From Fimenecus sp045594645 (GTDB lineage Bacteria > Bacillota > Clostridia > Oscillospirales > Acutalibacteraceae), in contig JAZNYY010000059.1 of NCBI GenBank assembly GCA_045594645.1, positions 1 to 64,000 of the forward strand: a DNA stretch of 64,000 nt. Direction: 5' to 3'. Position 1 is the first letter of the stretch. Every line of letters begins with the position of its first letter. The notes under the pieces were generated by a model that was not told where the DNA came from, did no database searches, and saw only the letters and a program-made list of their open reading frames with translations. The translations under genes and the position numbers were made by a program. This document shows positions 25,088 through 31,272 of this stretch, one piece after another.

Positions 25088-26053
25088 TTAAAATCCGCCG
25101 CCGACTACGATAACATAGTCTATTTCTGCGTCTGCTTTTTCAATCATAATTGAGTTGATTTGCAGGTGTCTTATATAGACCTCAGAAGTATAACTCCAAG
25201 TACCTTTTTCAATTATGCCGTCTTTGTTGATTTTTACCTTTACGGTGGGGTTTGCGTAATGCACTTTGATGTCGGCTTCTTCAAACTTTATGTCAAAATC
25301 GGGGAACTGCTCTGCCGCGGTGGCAACATTGCCGAGAACATTGATTGCGTGACCTACCGTTCCGCCCTGCGCGTCTCCATAAATACCGTCGGTCTGCTCA
25401 ACCATTGTCATCTCGATTACGGTGTATTCGCCCTCTTTATACGCCTTTGCATTGTCAATGTCAGATGCTACAAGATTTTTGTAACCGCCTGTAATTCCGC
25501 CATATGTTGTTGTGTTCTTCTCTAAAACAGAGTTGATTACAGGCTTTAACAACTGAACAAACCAGTTAAGCGCACCGTCACCGTCATTGACAATAAGCTT
25601 TGGCATTGTCATAGTCTGTGAGGATTCTGCACCGTCGTGAGATTTCGTCGCCGCCTGCTTATAAAAAGAGGCAATTTGCTCTTTTGACCAATCGGCAGGG
25701 TTATCTGACAAGGGCTTGCTGTCTTCTTTTATTTCTTCTTTATTTTCGGTTTTGTTGTTATTTTCTTCGGGCTTTACTGATGAATTTTCCTCTTCATTCT
25801 GCGAATTCTGGGGCATATTTTCATTTGATGGCTCATTGGGAGTTTCATTATTCACAGAATTATCGTTAGTTGACACATTTGAACTTACCTTTTCGCCTTT
25901 TTCAACACCTGCGTCCTTACCCAATGAAACTACACCCAAGGTAAGTACAACGGCAAGAACAACCGCCAGAAAGCTCCTCCAATTTTTTGAGGAATTCTCC
26001 TTTTTTAACCTCTTTATTTCTGCCTGCTCGGGTGTTAAAGTTTTCTTTGACAT
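25088..26053 (-). CDS. Membrane-anchored or secreted protein of unknown function
   Basis: A 321-residue protein. A charged N-terminus (KKTLTPEQAEIKRLKKE) precedes one membrane helix (about 29-47). A low-complexity Ser/Asn/Glu/Lys linker (about 55-125) leads to a compact ~195-residue domain ending in VIVVGGGF. That domain contains LNWFVQLLKPVINSVLEKNT, GGITGGYKNLVASD and alternating beta strands. I do not recognise its family. AAAGGGGA precedes ATG 26053; the longer frame to 26089 lacks support. It has its own terminator and looks monocistronic. Confidence 0.75.
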   Translation of the reverse strand: MSKKTLTPEQAEIKRLKKENSSKNWRSFLAVVLAVVLTLGVVSLGKDAGVEKGEKVSSNVSTNDNSVNNETPNEPSNENMPQNSQNEEENSSVKPEENNNKTENKEEIKEDSKPLSDNPADWSKEQIASFYKQAATKSHDGAESSQTMTMPKLIVNDGDGALNWFVQLLKPVINSVLEKNTTTYGGITGGYKNLVASDIDNAKAYKEGEYTVIEMTMVEQTDGIYGDAQGGTVGHAINVLGNVATAAEQFPDFDIKFEEADIKVHYANPTVKVKINKDGIIEKGTWSYTSEVYIRHLQINSIMIEKADAEIDYVIVVGGGF

Positions 26054-26136
26054 AATAAATCCCCTTTCGAGTAAAAATTTCCAATCCATAAAAATATATT
26101 ACGATAAACTGAACAGTTTGTCAATTAAATAATAAG

Positions 26137-26168
26137 ACTCTCCGCCGAAATTTCAGCAGAGAGTTTTA
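26137..26168 (-). terminator. Terminator after the SGNH hydrolase
   Basis: ACTCTC..GAGAGT outer stem with inner CGCCGAAA/TTTCAGC-type pairing (26137-26164), 6 bp after the stop codon on the minus strand. Confidence 0.6.
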
Positions 26169-26170
26169 AA

Positions 26171-26812
26171 TCAACAATATTCAATCATTTTTTCAATTGC
26201 ATCTGCCATTACTTTATGACCGAGATTTGTGGGGTGAATTCCGTCGATTGCCAAGTTTTTAGGCTCAATGGTTTTCTGTGCTTCATTGAAAACAGCCTGC
26301 ATATCAAGCACTATTGCACCGTTTTCTACTGCAATATTCTTAAGCACCTCGCGGAATTCGTCAAGAGTTTTATGAAATGGCAATTTTTCTTCTACCGCAT
26401 CAATCATAAAGGGCATTAAGTAAAGCACTTGTGTGTTGGGCAACTCCGCCTTAAATCTTCTGTAAATTTCGCGGATATGAGGCTCCATTGGTCGCACAAG
26501 TGGCGGATACTGCTCAGGCACATAATTTTCCCAAGCATCATTTACGCCAATCAGCATAATGATTACATCGGGCTTGAGGTTTATACAATCATTTGTTAGT
26601 CTGTCATAAATATGATATGTGCGGTTGCTTGCAATACCCTTGATTTGCACATCGATATCTTTGCTGTACTTTTTAAATCTTTTTTTGAGTTGCAAGGCAT
26701 AAACTTTTTTACCCTTGATTGAAAATCTCATTCGACGATTAAACTTAACATCTGTAATGCTGTCACCAATAAACAAAACCCTGCTGTCTTTTTTGAGTTT
26801 AATCTTTTCCAT
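26171..26812 (-). CDS. SGNH/GDSL-family hydrolase
   Basis: This 213-residue esterase-type enzyme contains all blocks of the SGNH fold: FIGDSITDV with the nucleophile Ser (residue 17), the Gly in IKGIASNRTY, LIGVNDAWENY with Asn, and the catalytic DGIHPTNLGH near the C-terminus. No signal peptide is visible, so it probably acts in the cytosol. Substrates of this subgroup include acetylated sugars and lipids, but none can be assigned. GGAGGGTGAGTT precedes the ATG. Confidence 0.88.
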   Translation of the reverse strand: MEKIKLKKDSRVLFIGDSITDVKFNRRMRFSIKGKKVYALQLKKRFKKYSKDIDVQIKGIASNRTYHIYDRLTNDCINLKPDVIIMLIGVNDAWENYVPEQYPPLVRPMEPHIREIYRRFKAELPNTQVLYLMPFMIDAVEEKLPFHKTLDEFREVLKNIAVENGAIVLDMQAVFNEAQKTIEPKNLAIDGIHPTNLGHKVMADAIEKMIEYC

Positions 26813-26841
26813 AACTCACCCTCCCAATATATGCTATTGAA

Positions 26842-26870
26842 AGTATATCATAAAATATTGGCAATCACAA
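26842..26870 (-). promoter_or_regulatory. Promoter of the SGNH hydrolase
   Basis: Minus-strand -35 TTGTGA (26865-26870), 17-bp spacer, extended -10 TGATATACT (TATACT at 26842-26847). Confidence 0.55.
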
Positions 26871-26884
26871 TAATAATTATGTAT

Positions 26885-26914
26885 TAAAAAATCCCCTTGG
26901 ATTTCTCCAAGAGG
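26885..26914 (-). terminator. Terminator after the acyltransferase and ppdK-tail relic
   Basis: TCCCCTTGGA (26892-26901) pairs with TCCAAGAGGA (26906-26915) with one mismatch. On the minus strand it is followed by TTTTTT. Confidence 0.8.
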
Positions 26915-26950
26915 ACATTTATTATTTATTGGCTTTTATTCCGTATGAAA

Positions 26951-27016
26951 TTATTTCATTTCCTTGATAGCTGCCTGTGGAGCAGGGAAGAAATGTAGGA
27001 ATAAAGTATGTTTCAT
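26951..27016 (-). pseudogene. Relic of a ppdK 3' end within a 21-codon reading frame
   Basis: On the minus strand the last codons read PQAAIKEMK-stop. They match the end of the intact ppdK (AAQAAIKDMK-stop). At the DNA level, 26 of 27 bases agree between 26951-26977 and 28407-28433, and the agreement is in frame. Upstream of that the similarity stops. The frame opens with an ATG that overlaps the stop of the preceding acyltransferase gene (ATGA, 27013-27016), so a 21-residue peptide could be translated. I read it as the remnant of a second ppdK copy whose body is gone; a functional micropeptide is not excluded. Confidence 0.6.
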
Positions 27017-27921
27017 TTTAATCTTTTATTAAACAAAAATGCATTTTGCTTTGTTGGTTCTATGTAATTTAAATGTGCAAAGGCATTCTTAGGTGTAGTG
27101 ATGTGCTTAGGCTTATATGCACTATCGAAAAACTGTTCCAATGTCATTCCTGGCCATTCTTGCAATCTTTCGTTTATGTGTTTGTCAAAGGACTCTGCGT
27201 TAATTGAGTTTGAAATCTCTTTAGGAATAGCTGACCAAATATCCCATTTTAATGTTGCTAAACAATTACGCAACTCATTTATAGCGACAATTTTACTCTC
27301 GGTGCTATTCTTATCATACTTGTCTATATCAAAATTTTCACCAACAGCAAGATAAAAATCTTTTCCGTATTGTTCTATACCTATTGGAATTATTGTCGCA
27401 TCAGCACGCATTGCCACATCAATCACGCCAAATGGCAACGGTAAAACGGGGAGATTTTTCGTTAAATTCCAAGTACCTTCAGGAAAATACATCATATTTC
27501 CGCCTTGTCGAAGAACATTAATCATTTTTTCTTTGCTTAAAGCACGGTCGGCTTTATCGTCCTCTCGAATATATACGACACCATTTAAGCCCAAAAAGAT
27601 TTCTTCTACTGTACCTTTCATATTTTCGTAGTCACCTGACAGTAAATAATAATGCTCTTTTACCGTTTCGGTAGCAACCTCAATATCAAACTTTCCGATA
27701 TGGGTTATAGCAAAAATAATCGGTTTGTTTGTAGTTTTGCGTTTGTCATAAAGTACATGAGAGATAAGACCAGCACTTTTATTTCTTGAAGAAATAATTT
27801 TAAAAAGAATAGGATGTAAACGGAGACGCCACTTGTGTGACATTCTGCCCACAAGTGATTTTTCGAACTTGTTCCTGTAAAAATAATAAGTTTCGAGATT
27901 GGTTAAATCAATTTTTTGCAT
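27013..27921 (-). CDS. PlsC-like 1-acyl-sn-glycerol-3-phosphate acyltransferase family protein
   Basis: A 302-residue protein with an acyltransferase domain: the ITHIGKFDIEVA block (an HxxxxD-type motif with His and Asp), GLNGVVYIREDDK, and YFPEGTWNLTKNLPVLPLPFGV, equivalent to the FPEGTRS block that binds phosphate. It probably acylates a glycerolipid or a related membrane acceptor. The C-terminal ~90 residues are outside the core. ATG 27921 has GGGGGAAA upstream. A terminator-like hairpin (27946-27969) stands directly ahead of the ribosome binding site, so expression may be attenuated. Confidence 0.82.
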   Translation of the reverse strand: MQKIDLTNLETYYFYRNKFEKSLVGRMSHKWRLRLHPILFKIISSRNKSAGLISHVLYDKRKTTNKPIIFAITHIGKFDIEVATETVKEHYYLLSGDYENMKGTVEEIFLGLNGVVYIREDDKADRALSKEKMINVLRQGGNMMYFPEGTWNLTKNLPVLPLPFGVIDVAMRADATIIPIGIEQYGKDFYLAVGENFDIDKYDKNSTESKIVAINELRNCLATLKWDIWSAIPKEISNSINAESFDKHINERLQEWPGMTLEQFFDSAYKPKHITTPKNAFAHLNYIEPTKQNAFLFNKRLK

Positions 27922-27935
27922 TATATTTCCCCCAT

Positions 27936-27969
27936 AAAATAAAAAGTGCGCCCACCGAAGCAGACGCAC
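27936..27969 (-). terminator. Terminator-like hairpin in the leader of the acyltransferase gene
   Basis: On the minus strand GTGCG (27965-27969) pairs with CGCAC (27946-27950) around a 14-base segment, followed by TTTTTATTTTAT. It ends only 15 bp before the start codon, so it either stops an upstream transcript or acts as an attenuator. Confidence 0.5.
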
Positions 27970-27992
27970 AAAAAACGCAAACCCCGATAGTC

Positions 27993-28136
27993 GCCAAACT
28001 AATTATGCAAAATGGTTTTACCCAAACTCGCTATAATAGAATTTGCGTTTTTATCAAATTCATTCGAGTTTAGGCGAAAAAGGATATAATATCCCTACGG
28101 ATAAAAATTTCCATTTGCATATTTAATTAGTTTGGC
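27993..28136. repeat. Inverted-repeat-bounded element, MITE-like or structured RNA
   Basis: The ends are inverted copies: GCCAAACTAATTATGCAAAA at the left, and on the right the complement GCCAAACTAATTA with an ATAT insertion before GCAAATGG. Nested pairs lie inside: AAACTCG (28024-28030) with CGAGTTT (28065-28071), and AATTTG (28040-28045) with CAAATT (28055-28060). In addition, AAAAACGCAAA just outside (27971-27981) is complementary to TTTGCGTTTTT (28042-28052). There is no reading frame. The surrounding 27.97-28.41 kb holds only this element, palindromic repeats and a terminator. Confidence 0.6.
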
Positions 28137-28195
28137 ACTAATAAGTTTACCATAATTATTGTGATAATTCAATATTAAAATAATTAGTTGAAAAA

Positions 28196-28243
28196 TCTCT
28201 CCCTCCGTCTGCTATCGCAGACACCTCCCTCGTCAGAGAGAGG
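28196..28243. repeat. GC-rich palindromic repeat (CTCCCTC family), copy at 28.2 kb, first half
   Basis: CTCTCCCTC followed by the GTCTGC-TATC-GCAGAC hairpin and CTCCCTCGTCAGAGAGAGG. It has the same organisation as the neighbouring element at 28250 and the longer copy at 53.98 kb. Confidence 0.65.
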
Positions 28244-28249
28244 CAAAGA

Positions 28250-28296
28250 ATCCCTCCACCGCCGTTGGCGGTCCCCCTCGCTTTGACAAGGGAGGC
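28250..28296. repeat. GC-rich palindromic repeat (CTCCCTC family), copy at 28.25 kb
   Basis: CCCTCCACCGCC-GTT-GGCGGTCCCCCTC then CTTTGACAAGGGAGG. It is nearly identical to 58376-58421 apart from the length of the inner hairpin. Confidence 0.7.
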
Positions 28297-28300
28297 AAGA

Positions 28301-28337
28301 AAAAATCACCCCCGATTGCTCAATGGGGAGTGTTTTT
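28301..28337. terminator. Bidirectional terminator-like hairpin
   Basis: CACCCCCGATTG (28307-28318) pairs with CAATGGGGAGTG (28321-28332) with one mismatch. T-runs follow on both strands. It lies about 75 bp beyond the ppdK stop codon on the minus strand. Confidence 0.65.
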
Positions 28338-28344
28338 GTATTTA

Positions 28345-28372
28345 CGGGACGCCGAGGTCGGCGTCCCCTACA
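28345..28372. repeat. GGGACGCCGA..TCGGCGTCCCCTACA hairpin repeat
   Basis: GGGACGCCGAGG followed by TCGGCGTCCCCTACA. It is nearly identical to 36062-36091, and one of the CCCCTACA-ended family. Confidence 0.7.
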
Positions 28373-28406
28373 TTTTTATTTATTCCAAGTGAATTAAGTT
28401 TTAAAC

Positions 28407-31037
28407 TTATTTCATATCCTTGATAGCTGCCTGAGCTGCTGCGAGGCGAGCAATCGGAACACGGAATGGTGAGCAAGATACATAGTTGAGGCCAATTCTG
28501 TGGCAGAATTCAACTGAAACAGGGTCGCCGCCGTGCTCACCACAGATACCGTAGTGAAGCTCTTTGCCGCTTGTCTTACCCTTAGCAACTGCCATTTCCA
28601 TAAGAGCGCCAACGCCGTTCTGGTCAAGCTTTGCAAATGGGTCGTTTTCGAAAATCTTGCTGTCATAGTAAGCTGTGAGGAACTTACCAGCGTCATCACG
28701 GCTGAAACCGTATGTCATCTGAGTAAGGTCGTTTGTACCGAAGCAGAAGAAGTCAGCTTCTTTAGCGATTTCGTCAGCTGTGATACATGCTCTTGGGATT
28801 TCAATCATTGTACCTACTTCGTACTTAAGGTCTGCGCCTGCAGCTGCGATTTCAGCATCAGCTGTTTCAACAACAACCTTCTTAACGAACTTAAGCTCTT
28901 TGATTTCACCAACAAGAGGAATCATAATTTCAGGAACAAGGTTCCAATCAGGATGAGCGTTCTTAACATTGATTGCTGCGCGGATAACAGCCTTTGTCTG
29001 CATTGCTGCGATTTCAGGATATGTTACTGCAAGACGGCAACCACGGTGACCCATCATTGGGTTGAACTCGTGAAGTGAAGAAATGATAGCCTTGATGTCT
29101 TCAACGCTCTTACCCTGTGCATCAGCAAGGAGCTTGATGTCAGCTTCTTCTGTAGGAACGAACTCGTGAAGAGGTGGGTCAAGGAAACGGATTGTAACGG
29201 GGTTACCTTCAAGAGCTTCATAAAGCTTCTCAAAGTCGCCCTGCTGATAAGGAAGAATCTTTTCAAGAGCTGCTTCTCTTTCTTCAACTGTATCTGAACA
29301 AATCATTTCACGGAATGCAGCAATTCTGTCTTCCTCAAAGAACATATGCTCTGTACGGCAAAGACCGATACCTTCAGCACCAAGCTCAACTGCCTTTTTA
29401 GCGTCTGCAGGTGTGTCAGCATTTGTACGAACCTTAAGAGTTCTGTACTTGTCAGCCCAATCCATAATTCTGCCGAATTCGCCCGCGATTTCAGCGTCAA
29501 CTGTAGGAATGATGCCGTCATAGATATTACCTGTTGAACCGTCGATTGAGATATAGTCGCCTTCAACATATGTCTTACCAGCGAGTTCAAACTTCTTGTT
29601 TTCTTCATCCATCTTGATTTCGCCGCAGCCTGATACACAGCATGTACCCATACCACGAGCAACAACTGCTGCGTGAGATGTCATACCGCCACGAACTGTG
29701 AGGATACCCTGAGAAGCCTTCATACCTGTGATGTCTTCAGGTGATGTTTCAAGACGAACAAGAACTACCTTTTCGCCTCTCTCGTTCCATTCAACAGCAT
29801 CTTCAGCTGTGAATACAACCTTACCGCAAGCAGCACCGGGAGATGCGCCGAGACCCTTACCTGCAGGAGTTGCAGCCTTAAGAGCTTTAGCGTCAAACTG
29901 TGGGTGAAGGAGTGTGTCAAGGTTTCTGGGGTCAATCATAGCAACTGCCTGTTTCTCGTCAATCATACCTTCGTCAACGAGGTCACAAGCAATCTTAAGA
30001 GCAGCCTTAGCTGTTCTCTTACCGTTTCTTGTCTGAAGCATATAGAGCTTACCAGCTTCAACTGTGAACTCCATATCCTGCATATCTCTGTAGTGGTCTT
30101 CGAGGATACCGCAAACTCTTACGAAATCTGCATAAGCCTCAGGGAACTTCTCTGCCATCTGAGCGATAGGCATTGGAGTTCTAACGCCGGCAACAACATC
30201 TTCGCCCTGTGCGTTAACAAGGAATTCACCCATAAGGCCCTTGTCACCAGTAGCGGGGTCACGAGTAAATGCAACACCTGTACCGCAATCGTCACCCATG
30301 TTACCGAAAGCCATCATCTGAACATTAACAGCTGTACCCCATGAGTAAGGAATGTCGTTGTCACGACGGTAAACATTTGCACGGGGGTTGTCCCATGAAC
30401 GGAAAACAGCCTCAACAGCACCCATAAGCTGTTCTTTGGGGTCTGAAGGGAAGTCCTTACCAATCTTTGACTTGTATTCAGCCTTAAACTGACCTGCAAG
30501 CTCTTTAAGGTCATCAGCAGTAAGCTCAACGTCCTGAGTTACGCCTCTGTTCTCTTTCATTTCGTCGATAAGCTGTTCAAAGTACTTCTTACCAACTTCC
30601 ATAACAACATCAGAATACATCTGGATAAATCTTCTGTAGCAGTCCCAAGCCCAACGAGCGTTGCCAGACTTAGCTGACATAACCTCAACAACCTCTTCGT
30701 TAAGACCGAGGTTAAGGATTGTGTCCATCATACCGGGCATTGATGCGCGAGCACCTGAACGAACTGAAACAAGAAGGGGATTTTCTTTATCGCCGAACTT
30801 TTTGCCGGTGATTTCTTCCATCTTGTCGATGTTCTCCATAATTTCTGCCTGGATTTCGTCGCTGATTTTTCTGCCATCCTCATAATACTGTGTGCAAGCT
30901 TCTGTTGTAACTGTGAAGCCCTGAGGAACGGGAAGACCGAGACTTGTCATCTCTGCAAGGTTAGCACCCTTACCGCCGAGGAGCTCACGCATTGTTGCGT
31001 TACCCTCTTTGAAAAGGTAAACAAACTTTTTACTCAT
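28407..31037 (-). CDS. ppdK: Pyruvate, phosphate dikinase
   Basis: An 876-residue full-length PPDK, which reversibly converts pyruvate, ATP and phosphate to phosphoenolpyruvate, AMP and pyrophosphate, often as the glycolytic or gluconeogenic link in anaerobes. Domains: the N-terminal ATP-grasp nucleotide domain (LGGKGANLAEM; SVRSGARASMPGMMDT), the swivelling domain with phospho-His in GGMTSHAAVVARGMG (His near 455), and the C-terminal TIM barrel with MIEIPRA, FCFGTNDLTQ and the catalytic Cys in HYGICGEHGG. GGAGGTATAAACA precedes the ATG. It appears monocistronic. A short relic of a second copy's end lies at 26.95 kb. Confidence 0.97.
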   Translation of the reverse strand: MSKKFVYLFKEGNATMRELLGGKGANLAEMTSLGLPVPQGFTVTTEACTQYYEDGRKISDEIQAEIMENIDKMEEITGKKFGDKENPLLVSVRSGARASMPGMMDTILNLGLNEEVVEVMSAKSGNARWAWDCYRRFIQMYSDVVMEVGKKYFEQLIDEMKENRGVTQDVELTADDLKELAGQFKAEYKSKIGKDFPSDPKEQLMGAVEAVFRSWDNPRANVYRRDNDIPYSWGTAVNVQMMAFGNMGDDCGTGVAFTRDPATGDKGLMGEFLVNAQGEDVVAGVRTPMPIAQMAEKFPEAYADFVRVCGILEDHYRDMQDMEFTVEAGKLYMLQTRNGKRTAKAALKIACDLVDEGMIDEKQAVAMIDPRNLDTLLHPQFDAKALKAATPAGKGLGASPGAACGKVVFTAEDAVEWNERGEKVVLVRLETSPEDITGMKASQGILTVRGGMTSHAAVVARGMGTCCVSGCGEIKMDEENKKFELAGKTYVEGDYISIDGSTGNIYDGIIPTVDAEIAGEFGRIMDWADKYRTLKVRTNADTPADAKKAVELGAEGIGLCRTEHMFFEEDRIAAFREMICSDTVEEREAALEKILPYQQGDFEKLYEALEGNPVTIRFLDPPLHEFVPTEEADIKLLADAQGKSVEDIKAIISSLHEFNPMMGHRGCRLAVTYPEIAAMQTKAVIRAAINVKNAHPDWNLVPEIMIPLVGEIKELKFVKKVVVETADAEIAAAGADLKYEVGTMIEIPRACITADEIAKEADFFCFGTNDLTQMTYGFSRDDAGKFLTAYYDSKIFENDPFAKLDQNGVGALMEMAVAKGKTSGKELHYGICGEHGGDPVSVEFCHRIGLNYVSCSPFRVPIARLAAAQAAIKDMK

Positions 31038-31110
31038 TGTTTATACCTCCAAAAAATTATTAACATATTGATTTTAAGCGCATTTCTACTAAATACACTT
31101 AACCTTGTAG

Positions 31111-31139
31111 ATTGTAACAGAATTTCCCAATCTTTTCAA
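31111..31139 (-). promoter_or_regulatory. Promoter of ppdK
   Basis: Minus-strand -35 TTGAAA (31134-31139), 17-bp spacer, -10 TACAAT (31111-31116), about 70 bp before the start codon. Confidence 0.65.
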
Positions 31140-31209
31140 TAGTTTTCGCCCATTTTTTTCACGAGTTTTCAAATTGTTCGCTTATTTACAAAATTAGTTA
31201 TTTAACTCA

Positions 31210-31238
31210 TAGACTTTTGGTGATTTTTATGATATATT
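31210..31238 (+). promoter_or_regulatory. Possible promoter of the GH89 gene
   Basis: -35-like TAGACT (31210-31215), 17-bp spacer, -10-like TATATT (31233-31238), 35 bp before the start. It is a moderate match only. Confidence 0.4.
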
Positions 31239-31272
31239 TTTAATTAGTTATCATATTTATCGGGTGATTATT

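Noticed and set aside
27993..28136. 6S RNA, or the end of an IS605/HEARO-type element
   Set aside because: The long nested hairpin is suggestive, but the length (~144 nt) and absence of recognisable conserved 6S or HEARO sequence blocks do not support a named class; kept as an unclassified element.
28149..28180. Similarity of CATAATTATTGTGAT here to the SGNH gene promoter at 26.86 kb
   Set aside because: Short AT-rich match with an internal gap; likely chance in this composition.
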